From Nocardioides sp. CFH 31398 (GTDB lineage Bacteria > Actinomycetota > Actinomycetes > Propionibacteriales > Nocardioidaceae), in assembly GCF_022436705.1 (NCBI RefSeq), contig NZ_JAKUHT010000001.1, positions 124,001 to 188,000 on the forward strand: 64,000 nt of DNA, in the 5' to 3' direction. A program made the position numbers and the translations under genes. Shown piece after piece: positions 1-8,663 of this stretch (the first letter of the stretch is position 1; each line of letters opens with the position of its first letter). A model generated the notes under the pieces. That model was not told where the DNA came from, did no database searches, and saw nothing but the letters and a program-made list of their open reading frames with translations.

Positions 1-2
1 CG

Positions 3-944
3 TCCGACTACGAGCAGCTCATCAACTCCGAGCAGGTCGACCTGGTCTTCGGGCCGTTCTCGACCCGCCTGGTGGTCCCGGCCGCGCAGGTCGCGCAGGA
101 CTACGGCTTCCTCTTCGTCGAGCCCGCGGGCGCGGCGGAGGAGGTCTTCACCCAGGGCTTCGACAACCTCTTCTACGCCGCCCCGGCCGTGGCGGACGAC
201 CACTACAACCTGCTGGCCGAGCACATCCTGGCGATGCCCGAGGACGAGCGTCCCCGGACGGCCGCGTTCGCCGCGATGGACGACCCCTTCGCGCAGGGCA
301 CGGCCTACGGCCTGCGGGACAAGCTCGAGGAGGCCGGCGTCGAGATCGTCGTCGACGAGGTCTACCCGCCCAACACGACCGACTTCAGCTCGATCGCCGC
401 GCAGATCGCCGACTCGGACGCCGACATGGTCGTGGGCGGCACGCAGTACCAGGACGCGGTCAACATGATCGTCGCGCTGCAGCAGCTCGACTACCAGCCG
501 GACCTCGCCGCCTTCTCGACCGCGCCGACCAACCCGGAGTTCGCCGAGGCCATCGGCGGGGCGACCGAGGGGATCATCGCCCCGACCGGCTACACCCCCG
601 AGGCGCCGTACCCCTCGAACGAGGAGTTCGTCGACTACTACACCGAGGCCACCGGCGAGGCCCCCGGCGAGGACCAGGCCAACGCCTGGACCACCGGCCA
701 GGTCACCGCCGCCGCGGTCGAGGCCGTCGGCTGCGCCGACCCCGACCCGGAGTGCCAGGGCCAGCTGATCGACTGGCTGCGCGAGAACGAGGTCGACACC
801 GTCGTCGGACCGCTGACCTGGGACGCCGAGGGTCGCCCCGAGAGCGCGCACCTCATCCAGCAGTACGTCGACGGCGAGATCCGCATCGTCCTGCCCGAGC
901 AGTCCGCCGAGGCCGACTTCGTCATGCCGAAGCCGGCCTGGTGA
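3..944 (+). CDS. Liv-type ABC transporter substrate-binding protein (5' end missing)
   Basis: Periplasmic-binding-fold receptor of a branched-chain amino acid (HAAT) family importer; it would capture the solute outside the membrane and hand it to the permeases encoded next. The reading frame is open from base 3 and the first visible residues (SDYEQLIN) already lie inside the mature domain, so the signal peptide and start are upstream of the window. Visible landmarks are the LVFGPFST segment and a C-terminal WDAEGRPES-type strand common in type I receptors. The permease gene begins 7 bp after the stop. The ligand cannot be read from sequence; the downstream sugar-type enzymes argue against a simple amino acid. 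Family call is firm, substrate unknown. Confidence 0.88.
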   Translation, partial: SDYEQLINSEQVDLVFGPFSTRLVVPAAQVAQDYGFLFVEPAGAAEEVFTQGFDNLFYAAPAVADDHYNLLAEHILAMPEDERPRTAAFAAMDDPFAQGTAYGLRDKLEEAGVEIVVDEVYPPNTTDFSSIAAQIADSDADMVVGGTQYQDAVNMIVALQQLDYQPDLAAFSTAPTNPEFAEAIGGATEGIIAPTGYTPEAPYPSNEEFVDYYTEATGEAPGEDQANAWTTGQVTAAAVEAVGCADPDPECQGQLIDWLRENEVDTVVGPLTWDAEGRPESAHLIQQYVDGEIRIVLPEQSAEADFVMPKPAW

Positions 945-951
945 GGCGACC

Positions 952-1836
952 GTGAGCGCCTCCCTGCTGCTCCAGGGCGTGATCCTGGGCATCCTCCTCG
1001 GCGGGCTCTACGCCCTGCTCGCCGCCGGCCTGACCCTCTACTTCGGGGTCATGCGGGTGGTCATGATCGCCCACTCGGCGTTCCTCATCCTGGCCGCCTA
1101 CATCGCCTGGTGGATGAACACCTCGCTCGGGCTGGACCCGCTGCTCTCGCTGGTCGTGACCGTGCCGTCGTTCTTCGTCGTCGGCTACGTCATGCAGCGC
1201 GGCCTGCTGTCACGGCTCCGCCCGGCGACGCTGACGATGATGTCGGTCCTGCTGACCTTCGCGATCGCACTGACGATCGAGGGGGCGCTGGGCTACTTCT
1301 TCACCGGCACCCAGCGCCGCATCCAGCTCTCGTACGCCTCGGCGAGCTTCGAGGTCCTCGGGGCCCAGGTCGCGGTGGTCAAGCTCGTCGCCTTCGGCCT
1401 CGCGGTCGTCGCCCTCGTCGCCCTGTGGGCGGTGCTCAAGCTGACGTCGTTCGGCCAGGCGCTGCGGGCGACCATCCAGCACCCCGAGGCCGCCCGGCTG
1501 CTCGGCATCGACACCGACCGCATCGCCGGCTTCGGCTTCGGGCTCGGCCTCGCGACCGCCGCGATCGGTGGGACGGCGCTCTCGCTCGACTCGACGATCT
1601 ACCCCTCGCTGCACTGGCACTGGATCGGCCCGCTGATGGCGATCATCGTCATCGGCGGCCTCGGATCCATCCCGGGCGCCGCGATCGCCGCGATGCTGCT
1701 CGGCGTCTCCCAGGCCCTGCTGCAGATCCCGCTCGGGACCACCTGGGCGCAGACGGTCTTCTACGTCGCGCTGTTCGCCACCTTGATGGTCCGCCCCCAG
1801 GGTTTCTTCGGAGGTCGTCTTGCCCAGCGTTTCTGA
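952..1836 (+). CDS. livH: Branched-chain-type ABC transporter permease, LivH family
   Basis: Inner-membrane permease, 294 aa, usual LivH length, with about eight hydrophobic segments starting near residue 6. It forms the translocation pore with the LivM-type protein encoded next. The GTG start lies 7 bp after the receptor stop, behind a GAGGCG Shine-Dalgarno-like stretch. The conserved cytoplasmic region ATIQHPEAARLLGID, which in this family contacts the ATPases, is present around residue 180. The 3' end overlaps livM by 17 bp, indicating translational coupling. The gene symbol reflects the family, not a proven amino-acid substrate. Confidence 0.9.
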   Translation: MSASLLLQGVILGILLGGLYALLAAGLTLYFGVMRVVMIAHSAFLILAAYIAWWMNTSLGLDPLLSLVVTVPSFFVVGYVMQRGLLSRLRPATLTMMSVLLTFAIALTIEGALGYFFTGTQRRIQLSYASASFEVLGAQVAVVKLVAFGLAVVALVALWAVLKLTSFGQALRATIQHPEAARLLGIDTDRIAGFGFGLGLATAAIGGTALSLDSTIYPSLHWHWIGPLMAIIVIGGLGSIPGAAIAAMLLGVSQALLQIPLGTTWAQTVFYVALFATLMVRPQGFFGGRLAQRF

Positions 1837-3007
1837 CACCCGGCCCGACCGCGCGGCGCTCGCCGCGAGGCAGACCCGCTTCGACCGGGTCGTGCGCGTG
1901 GTGAAGGTCGCCGCGCTGCTCGTGGTGGCCGTGCTCGTGCTGAGCTTCCCGGCCACCGCCGCCAACCCGTTCATCCTGTCGGTCGGCGTCATCATCGCCA
2001 GCTACGCGGCCTTCGCCGTCGGCTGGAACTTCGTCGGCGGCTTCACCGGCTACATCTCGCTCGGCCACGCGGCGTACAGCGGGATGGGCGGGTACGCCAC
2101 CGCCCTGCTGATCACCCGCCTCGAGTGGAACCCCTGGGTCTCGCTGGTCCTCGGTGCGGTGCTGGTGGCCGTCGTCGCGGTGCCGATCGGCATCGCCTCG
2201 CTGCGGGTCCGCGGCGCCTCGTTCGTCATCGTCTCGATCGCGGTGGTGCTCATCCTGCTGCTCGTCTCGCAGAGCTGGGCGGGCCTGACCAACGGGTCCA
2301 ACGGCCTGCGGGTGCCGCGGCCGTTCGGCCCCGAGGTGCTGCGCCCCGAGCAGCACCAGCGCTTCTTCTACCTGTTCGTCGCGCTGATCGCCGTCGCGCT
2401 GCTCGTGTGGTGGCTCATCGACCGGTCGCGCTTCGGGATGGGTCTGAAGGCGATCCGCGAGGACGAGGACAAGGCGCAGTCGCTCGGCGTCCCGACCTTC
2501 GCCTACAAGCTGGTGGTGTTCGTGGTCTCCGCGTTCTTCACCGCGATGGCCGGCGGGCTCTACGCCCTCTGGTTCGGCAACCTCGACCCGGTCTTCCAGT
2601 TCTCCATCCTCGTCGGCTCCTACATGGTGCTGATGAGCCTGCTCGGCGGCATCCGGAGCCTCTTCGGGCCGGTGCTGGGCGCGGTGATCGTCGGCTACGC
2701 CCTGGAGTTCTTCAAGGTGAACTTCGGCGACACCCAGTTCCACCTCGTCGCGCTCGGCCTGATGCTCGCGCTGGTCGTGCTGTTCATGCCGGACGGGATC
2801 ATCCCGGCCGTCGCCGCCGGGGTGAAGCGCCTCGGCCCCCAGGCCGGCTCCATCCGCGAGATGTCGGCCGCCGACCTGCTCGAGGACAACCGTCGCCGCG
2901 ACCGCGAGGCGCAGGAGCGGGCGAGCCGCACCGAGCCCGCGACCTCGCAGGCCGAGGACGACGACACCACCACCGAGCGCGAGCACGTGGGAGGGAGCGC
3001 CCGATGA
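1820..3007 (+). CDS. livM: Branched-chain-type ABC transporter permease, LivM family
   Basis: Second membrane subunit of the importer, 395 aa with roughly nine to ten hydrophobic helices between residues 30 and 345. The TTG start is chosen because GGAGG sits 6 nt upstream and the gene overlaps livH. The typical LivM ATPase-contact loop (GLKAIREDEDKAQSLGV) is present near residue 210. The C-terminal 55 residues are charged and hydrophilic, longer than in many LivM proteins. The stop overlaps the livG start by 4 bp (ATGA). Confidence 0.9.
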   Translation: MPSVSDTRPDRAALAARQTRFDRVVRVVKVAALLVVAVLVLSFPATAANPFILSVGVIIASYAAFAVGWNFVGGFTGYISLGHAAYSGMGGYATALLITRLEWNPWVSLVLGAVLVAVVAVPIGIASLRVRGASFVIVSIAVVLILLLVSQSWAGLTNGSNGLRVPRPFGPEVLRPEQHQRFFYLFVALIAVALLVWWLIDRSRFGMGLKAIREDEDKAQSLGVPTFAYKLVVFVVSAFFTAMAGGLYALWFGNLDPVFQFSILVGSYMVLMSLLGGIRSLFGPVLGAVIVGYALEFFKVNFGDTQFHLVALGLMLALVVLFMPDGIIPAVAAGVKRLGPQAGSIREMSAADLLEDNRRRDREAQERASRTEPATSQAEDDDTTTEREHVGGSAR

Positions 3008-3780
3008 CCGCCACCCGTCACGAGACGCAGACACGAGACGTGGACGTCGAGCCCGGCCTCGCCACCGTCGGCCTCAGCAAGTCCTTCGGCGGCGTCAGGG
3101 CCGTGGACGACGCGACCGTGACGTTCCAGCACGGCAAGATCAACGCCCTCATCGGCCCGAACGGCTCCGGCAAGACGACGTTCTTCAACTGCGTCACCGG
3201 GATGATCCGGCCCGACTCCGGCGAGGTCACCTACCGGGGCCGCCCCATCACCCGGAAGTCCCCGAACCGCATCGCCGCCGCCGGGATCGGCCGCAGCTTC
3301 CAGCTGTGCCGGATCTTCCCGCGCATGACGGTGCTCGAGAACATGCTCGTCGGCGTGAAGCCGGAGGGCCTGGCCCACCGGCTGCGCGGCTCGCGCCACG
3401 CCGCCGACATCGACCGGGCCCGCGAGCTGCTGCGCCGCGTGGGCATCGACCACCTCGAGCACGCCGAGGCGCGCGACATCTCCTACGGCCAGCAGAAGCT
3501 GCTCGAGCTCGCCGGCGTCCTCATGGTCGAGCCCGAGACGATCATGCTCGACGAGCCCGCCGGCGGCGTGAACCCGGCGCTGATCGGCCGGATCGGCACC
3601 CTCGTGCGCGAGCTCAACGCCGAGGGCCGCACCTTCGTCATCGTCGAGCACAACATGGAGATGGTCATGAGCCTCTCCGACCACGTGGTCGTCTTCGACC
3701 GGGGCCGGCCGATCGCCGCCGGCACCCCGGACGAGGTCCAGGGCGACCCCCGAGTCCTGGAGGCCTACCTTGGCGTCTGA
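3004..3780 (+). CDS. livG: Branched-chain-type ABC transporter ATP-binding protein, LivG family
   Basis: Cytoplasmic ATPase, 258 aa. Walker A GPNGSGKTT lies at residues 51-59, the signature SYGQQ at about 160 and Walker B LDEP at about 182-185. The FFNCVTG stretch after Walker A and the PAGGVNP stretch after Walker B are typical of LivG rather than LivF. ATG at 3004 has a strong GGGAGGGAG ribosome site and a 4-bp overlap with livM; longer in-frame extensions upstream run inside livM and are not credible starts. Its 3' end overlaps livF by 11 bp. Confidence 0.93.
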   Translation: MTATRHETQTRDVDVEPGLATVGLSKSFGGVRAVDDATVTFQHGKINALIGPNGSGKTTFFNCVTGMIRPDSGEVTYRGRPITRKSPNRIAAAGIGRSFQLCRIFPRMTVLENMLVGVKPEGLAHRLRGSRHAADIDRARELLRRVGIDHLEHAEARDISYGQQKLLELAGVLMVEPETIMLDEPAGGVNPALIGRIGTLVRELNAEGRTFVIVEHNMEMVMSLSDHVVVFDRGRPIAAGTPDEVQGDPRVLEAYLGV

Positions 3781-4591
3781 CACCCCGTCCCGCCCCGCCC
3801 GCCCGGCCGCGGGCGCCGGCACCCGCCCGCTGCTCGAGCTGACGGACATCGAGGCCGGCTACGGCCGCGCGGCCCTCGTGCTTCGCGGGCTCACCGTGAC
3901 CGTCCACCCGTCCGAGATCGTCTGCCTCGTCGGCCCCAACGGCGCCGGCAAGTCGACGGTCCTCAAGGTCGCCAGCGGGATGCTGACGCCCCGCTCCGGC
4001 TCCATCACCGTCGACGGCACCGACGTCACCCGCCACGGGCCGCAGGACATGATCCGCGCCGGGCTCTCCCACGTCCTGCAGGGCCACTCGGTCTTCAAGG
4101 AGATGACCGTGGCGGAGAACGTCGGGCTCGGCGCCTACACCGTGAGGGACAAGGCCCTCGTCGCCGAGCGCACCGACTTCGTGAAGACGCTGTTCCCCGT
4201 CGTCGCCGACCGGTGGTCCGACCTCGCCGGCGCCCTCTCCGGCGGCCAGCAGAAGCAGGTCGAGTTCGCCCGCTCCCTCATGGTCAGCCCGAAGGTCGTG
4301 CTGCTCGACGAGCCGTCCATGGGCCTCGACCCCAAGACCACCGGCAAGGTCTTCGAGCAGGTCGTGCGCATGCGCGACGCCGGCATCGCCGTCCTGCTCG
4401 TCGAGCAGAACGCCCGCCGGGCCCTCGAGACCGCCGACACGGGCTGCGTCCTCGACCTCGGTCGCGTCCACATCTCCGGGCCCGCCCCCGAGCTGCTGGC
4501 CGACCCGCAGCTCGCCGAGCTCTACCTCGGCGGCCGCCCCCACACCGAAGCCCACGCCCCGAACGAGCACAAGGAAGTCACCGCCTCATGA
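3770..4591 (+). CDS. livF: Branched-chain-type ABC transporter ATP-binding protein, LivF family
   Basis: Second cytoplasmic ATPase of the importer, 273 aa. Walker A GPNGAGKST is at residues 55-63, LSGGQQ at about 156 and Walker B LLDEP with D180/E181. The TTG start is supported by GGAGG 6-7 nt upstream inside livG. The first 20 residues are a proline/alanine-rich extension not usual for the family, so a start further in is possible but lacks an obvious ribosome site. The stop overlaps the start of the oxidoreductase gene by 4 bp (ATGA), tying the transporter to the catabolic genes. Confidence 0.92.
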   Translation: MASDTPSRPARPAAGAGTRPLLELTDIEAGYGRAALVLRGLTVTVHPSEIVCLVGPNGAGKSTVLKVASGMLTPRSGSITVDGTDVTRHGPQDMIRAGLSHVLQGHSVFKEMTVAENVGLGAYTVRDKALVAERTDFVKTLFPVVADRWSDLAGALSGGQQKQVEFARSLMVSPKVVLLDEPSMGLDPKTTGKVFEQVVRMRDAGIAVLLVEQNARRALETADTGCVLDLGRVHISGPAPELLADPQLAELYLGGRPHTEAHAPNEHKEVTAS

Positions 4592-5763
4592 GCACCAGGA
4601 CCCTCCGCATCGCCATGAACGGCGTGACCGGGCGCATGGGCTACCGCCAGCACCTGGTCCGCTCGATCCTGGCCATCCGCGACGCCGGCGGCCTCGAGCT
4701 GCCGGACGGCGACCGCCTCCAGGTCGAGCCCGTCGTCGTCGGCCGCAACGCCGAGAAGCTCGCCGACCTCGCCGCGAGGCACGACATCGCCGAGTGGTCG
4801 ACCGACCTGGACGCCGTCCTCGCCGACGACACGATCGACGTCTACTTCGACGCCCAGGTCACCTCGGAGCGCAAGAAGGCGATCCTCAAGGCGCTGGCCG
4901 CCGGGCGACACGTCTACACCGAGAAGCCGCTCGCCGAGACCGTCGAGGAGGGCCTCGAGATCGTCGAGGCGGGCCACGCCGCCGGCACCGTCAACGGCGT
5001 CGTCCACGACAAGATCTACCTGCCCGGGCTGCTCAAGCTGAAGCGGCTCGTCGACTCCGGCTTCTTCGGCAAGGTCCTCTCGGTCCGCGGCGAGTTCGGC
5101 TACTGGGTCTTCGAGGGCGACCTGATCCCCGCCCAGCGGCCCAGCTGGAACTACCGGGCCGCCGACGGCGGCGGGATGGTCCTCGACATGTTCTGCCACT
5201 GGAACTACGTCTTCGAGCACCTCTTCGGCCGCGTCGACTCCGTCATCGCCAAGGCGGTGACCCACATCGACCGGCGCTGGGACGAGCAGGGCCGGCCGTA
5301 CGCCGCCACCGCGGACGACGCGGCGTACGCGATCTTCGAGATCGGCGACGTCATCGTCCAGATGAACTCGTCCTGGGCGGTGCGCGTGGACCGCAAGGAG
5401 CTCGTCGAGTTCCAGGTCGACGGCACCCACGGCTCCGCCGTCGCCGGGCTGTTCGGCTGCCGGGTGCAGCCGCGGGTGACCACGCCGAAGCCGGTGTGGA
5501 ACCCGGACCTGCCGACCACCGAGGACTTCCGCGCCCAGTGGGACGAGGTGCCCGACAACGCGGAGTTCTCCAACGGCTTCCGCGCCCAGTGGGAGCACTA
5601 CCTGCGCGACGTCGTCACCGGGACGCCGCACCCCTACGACTTCGCCTCGGCGGTCCGCGGCCTCGAGCTCGTCGAGGCCGGCCTCACGTCGTCCGCGGAG
5701 GGACGCCGGGTGGCGCTCGAGACCCGCACCCGAGCCACGGCCCGCGAGGGCGCGCTGCGATGA
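4588..5763 (+). CDS. Gfo/Idh/MocA-family oxidoreductase
   Basis: NAD(P)-dependent sugar, polyol or cyclitol dehydrogenase, 391 aa. The N-terminal Rossmann motif GxxGxxG is at residues 12-18 and the family EKP motif at 112-114, where the lysine normally takes part in catalysis. It is longer than the usual 330-390 range only slightly. The ATG overlaps the livF stop by 4 bp and its own stop overlaps the next start by 4 bp, so it is translated with the transporter. In related clusters such enzymes oxidise a sugar hydroxyl to a ketone; the substrate here is unknown. Confidence 0.88.
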   Translation: MSTRTLRIAMNGVTGRMGYRQHLVRSILAIRDAGGLELPDGDRLQVEPVVVGRNAEKLADLAARHDIAEWSTDLDAVLADDTIDVYFDAQVTSERKKAILKALAAGRHVYTEKPLAETVEEGLEIVEAGHAAGTVNGVVHDKIYLPGLLKLKRLVDSGFFGKVLSVRGEFGYWVFEGDLIPAQRPSWNYRAADGGGMVLDMFCHWNYVFEHLFGRVDSVIAKAVTHIDRRWDEQGRPYAATADDAAYAIFEIGDVIVQMNSSWAVRVDRKELVEFQVDGTHGSAVAGLFGCRVQPRVTTPKPVWNPDLPTTEDFRAQWDEVPDNAEFSNGFRAQWEHYLRDVVTGTPHPYDFASAVRGLELVEAGLTSSAEGRRVALETRTRATAREGALR

Positions 5764-6923
5764 CCAGCGTCGTCCTGCCCGACGCCGGCGGGGGCTTCCG
5801 CACGCGTCGGCTCGCAGCGCCCACCACGTGGCCGGACCACCCGGGGCCGCACCGCACGCGGGTGGCCTTCGCCGCGGCCCACGTCGCCGCCGACCCGCGC
5901 GGCGAGAACGTGCCCGGCGCCCCCGCGGCCATCGACTGGGACGCCACCCTCGGCTTCCGCCGCGAGCTGTTCCGCCACGGCTTCGGCGTCGCCGAAGCCA
6001 TGGACACCGCCCAGCGCAACATGGGCCTCGACTGGCCCGCCGTCCAGGAGCTCGTCCGCCGCAGCGCGGCGCAGGCCGCCGAGCACGGCGCCCGCATCGC
6101 CTCCGGCGCCGGCACCGACCACCGCGCCCCCGGCTCCCTGGTGACCCTCGACGACGTGGTCGACGCGTGGAGCGAGCAGGTCGAGGTGATCGAGGGGGCC
6201 GGCTCGCAGGTCATCCTCATGGCCTCCCGTCACCTGGCGGCCGTCGCCCGCGGACCCGAGGACTACCTCGAGGTCTACGCCCGGATGGTGAAGCAGGTCG
6301 AGCGGCCCGTCGTCCTGCACTGGCTGGGGGAGGCGTTCGACCCGCAGCTCGCCGGCTACTGGGGCGACCACGACGTCGACGCCGCGACCGCCACCTTCCT
6401 GCAGCTCGTCACCGAGCACGCCGACATGGTCGACGGGGTCAAGGTCTCCCTGCTCTCCGCCGAGCACGAGCGTGGCCTCCGCGCAGCGCTGCCCGCCGGC
6501 GTCCGGCTCTACACCGGCGACGACTTCCACTACCCGGAGCTCATCCGCGGCGACGGGACCCACCACTCCGACGCCCTGCTCGGCGCCCTCGCCCTCGTGG
6601 CCCCGGCCGCCTCGGCGGCGCTGACGGCGCTCGACGAGGGCGACCTCGCGGCGTACGACGCGGCGATGGACCCGACGCTGCCGCTGTCGAGGCACGTGTT
6701 CGAGGCCCCGACGTTCCACTACAAGGTCGGCATCGCGTTCCTGGCCTGGCTCAACGGCCACCAGCGCGGCTTCACGATGGTCGGCGGCCTGCAGTCCGCC
6801 CGCAGCGCCCTGCACCTCGCGCGCCTCGTCGAGCTCGCCGACGACGCCGGCGTGCTGCGCGACCCGGAGCTCGCCGCGCGCCGGGTCACCTCCTACCTGG
6901 AGACCGTGGGGATGACGCCATGA
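5760..6923 (+). CDS. DUF993 family protein (dihydrodipicolinate synthase/aldolase-like)
   Basis: A 387-aa protein matching the DUF993 family by overall sequence character, a group placed near the DapA-type TIM-barrel aldolases. Visible segments include EVIEGAGSQVILMASRHLA, PVVLHWLGEAFDPQL and LYTGDDFHYPELI, the last two at positions expected for barrel strands. No member function is firmly established to my knowledge; lyase or aldolase chemistry on a keto-acid or keto-sugar is inference. The start ATG overlaps the dehydrogenase stop (ATGA), and its stop overlaps the next ATG the same way. Confidence 0.82.
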   Translation: MTSVVLPDAGGGFRTRRLAAPTTWPDHPGPHRTRVAFAAAHVAADPRGENVPGAPAAIDWDATLGFRRELFRHGFGVAEAMDTAQRNMGLDWPAVQELVRRSAAQAAEHGARIASGAGTDHRAPGSLVTLDDVVDAWSEQVEVIEGAGSQVILMASRHLAAVARGPEDYLEVYARMVKQVERPVVLHWLGEAFDPQLAGYWGDHDVDAATATFLQLVTEHADMVDGVKVSLLSAEHERGLRAALPAGVRLYTGDDFHYPELIRGDGTHHSDALLGALALVAPAASAALTALDEGDLAAYDAAMDPTLPLSRHVFEAPTFHYKVGIAFLAWLNGHQRGFTMVGGLQSARSALHLARLVELADDAGVLRDPELAARRVTSYLETVGMTP

Positions 6924-7852
6924 CGACGACCACCCGTGAGGACGTCGGCGCGAGGCGCGTCGGGACGCTCGACGTCCCCTCCGGCCTCCCGGCCCGGGCC
7001 CCGACCCCCGGGCCGGGGGATCCACGCCTGGCGCGGCTGTCGCTGAACCAGCGGACCACCGCCGGGTGGGACCTGCGCTCCGCCGTCGACGGCTGCGTCG
7101 CCGCCGGGCTGCCGGCCATCGGTACCTGGCGCGAACCCGTCGCCGAGGTCGGCCTCGACGTCGCCGTCGCGATGGTCGCGGACGCCGGTCTGCGGGTCTC
7201 CTCGGTCTGCCGCGGCGGGTTCTTCACCGGCACCGACGCCGCCGAGCGTCGCGCCGCCCACGACGAGAACCTGCGCGCCCTCGACGAGACCGCCGCGCTC
7301 GGCGCGCCCGTGCTCGTGCTCGTCCCCGGCGGGCTGCCCGCCGGCGACCGCGACCTGGCCGCCGCCCGGGGCCGGGCGGCGGAGGCGGTCGCCGCCCTCG
7401 CCGACGAGGCCCGCAGCCGCGGCGTCCGCCTCGGCATCGAGCCGATGCACCCGATCTTCGCCGCCGACCGCGGGGTCGTCTCGACCCTCGCCCAGGCCCT
7501 CGACATGGCCGCCGACCACCCCGCCGACGCCGTCGGCGTCGTGGTCGACACGTTCCACCTCTGGTGGGAGCCCGGGGTCCTCGAGCGGGTCGCCGGCTGC
7601 GGCGACCGCGTCGCGGTCTACCAGGTCGGCGACTGGATCACCCCGCTGCCGCCCGACGCCCTGCTCACCCGCGGGATGGTCGGCGACGGCCACATCGACT
7701 TCGCCGCCTTCACCCGCGCGGTCGCCGCCGCGGGCTACACGGGCGACGTCGAGGTCGAGATCTTCAACGCCGACGTCTGGGCCGCCCCCGGCGCCGACGT
7801 CGTGGCCACGCTCGCCCGCCGCTACGTCGAGCTCGTCGAGCCCCACCTGTAG
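6920..7852 (+). CDS. Sugar phosphate isomerase/epimerase family (AP endonuclease 2-like TIM barrel)
   Basis: TIM-barrel protein of 310 aa. Metal-site residues expected for the family are present: glutamate in LGIEPMHP, aspartate/histidine in VVDTFHLWW, and a late glutamate in VEVEIFN. Family members isomerise, epimerise or eliminate sugars and keto-sugars. It ends the tightly overlapped run that begins with the ABC receptor. The first 45 residues are a proline-rich extension; an internal start is possible but the ATGA overlap at 6920 favours this one. Together with the Gfo/Idh/MocA enzyme it suggests oxidation followed by isomerisation or elimination. Confidence 0.85.
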   Translation: MTTTTREDVGARRVGTLDVPSGLPARAPTPGPGDPRLARLSLNQRTTAGWDLRSAVDGCVAAGLPAIGTWREPVAEVGLDVAVAMVADAGLRVSSVCRGGFFTGTDAAERRAAHDENLRALDETAALGAPVLVLVPGGLPAGDRDLAAARGRAAEAVAALADEARSRGVRLGIEPMHPIFAADRGVVSTLAQALDMAADHPADAVGVVVDTFHLWWEPGVLERVAGCGDRVAVYQVGDWITPLPPDALLTRGMVGDGHIDFAAFTRAVAAAGYTGDVEVEIFNADVWAAPGADVVATLARRYVELVEPHL

Positions 7853-7894
7853 GACCCGCCCTGCTGTGCCACTCTCGGGAAAGGACCGGCACGC

Positions 7895-8596
7895 ATGAAG
7901 AGAACCTCCCTACGGACAGGGCTGGCGGTGCTCGTCGCCGCCGGTCTCCTGGCCGCCACGCCCGGCCCCGCCACCGCCGCGCCGGACCGGCCGGGCACGG
8001 CCTCCGGCCGACCCGCGCTCGTCGTCCCGGTCCTGCCGCGTCACTGGGACCCGGTGACCGACGCGAAGTGGGACCTCGGGTTCAACGCCGCGACCATGAC
8101 CGAGCGCGGCGAGGCGCCGACCGGTCCCCGCCGGCCGTTCGAGTACGCCGTCGTCACGTCCGGGCCCGAGCTCGGGAGGCTCGACTACCGGGCGCGCGTA
8201 CGTGTCGACGAGCCGGTGACGCGCAACGACCGCGACGTCGTCCTCGTCTTCAACTACTCCTCACCGACACGGTTCTCCTACGCGCACCTGTCGCAGGACA
8301 ACACGATCTACCCGCACAACGGGATCTTCGTCGTGGACGACGCCGACCGCCTCCGCGTCGACGACCAGTGGAACGGCACCGTCGGCGCGCCGCCCGCCAT
8401 CGACGACACCGACTGGCACGACGTCCGGCTCACCTTCGACCCGGCGACCGACCGCGTCGCCGTGTACGTCGACGACCTGCGCCGCCCGCTGATGACCGGC
8501 ACCGACTCCACGTTCGACGGCGGCCGCATCGGATTCGGCTCCTTCGACAACTACGGCCGCGTGAGGAACGTGGTCGCGTTCGGCACCCGCCGCTGA
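7895..8596 (+). CDS. Secreted protein with predicted concanavalin/DUF1080-like fold
   Basis: A 233-aa protein with a clear Sec signal peptide (MKRTSLR, hydrophobic core, cleavage near ATAAP at about residue 29). The C-terminal half reads like a jelly-roll lectin-type domain: WHDVRLTFDPATDRVAVYVD followed by GGRIGFGSF, the pattern seen in DUF1080 and LamG-type proteins. It has a good GGGAAAGG ribosome site and follows the sugar operon by 42 bp, so may be co-transcribed. A role in binding or hydrolysing a sugar polymer or keto-disaccharide outside the cell is inference; no catalytic residues can be assigned. Confidence 0.7.
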   Translation: MKRTSLRTGLAVLVAAGLLAATPGPATAAPDRPGTASGRPALVVPVLPRHWDPVTDAKWDLGFNAATMTERGEAPTGPRRPFEYAVVTSGPELGRLDYRARVRVDEPVTRNDRDVVLVFNYSSPTRFSYAHLSQDNTIYPHNGIFVVDDADRLRVDDQWNGTVGAPPAIDDTDWHDVRLTFDPATDRVAVYVDDLRRPLMTGTDSTFDGGRIGFGSFDNYGRVRNVVAFGTRR

Positions 8597-8663
8597 CCAC
8601 CCAGGCTTCCCCTCCGCCCCCGCTGCTCGTCGCCGCTGCACCCCCTCTCGGAAGGCACCTGCC

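Noticed and set aside
638-925. Minus-strand open frame inside the ABC receptor gene
   Set aside because: It is the mirror of a high-GC coding gene, has no family resemblance, and the plus-strand frame gives a clear protein.
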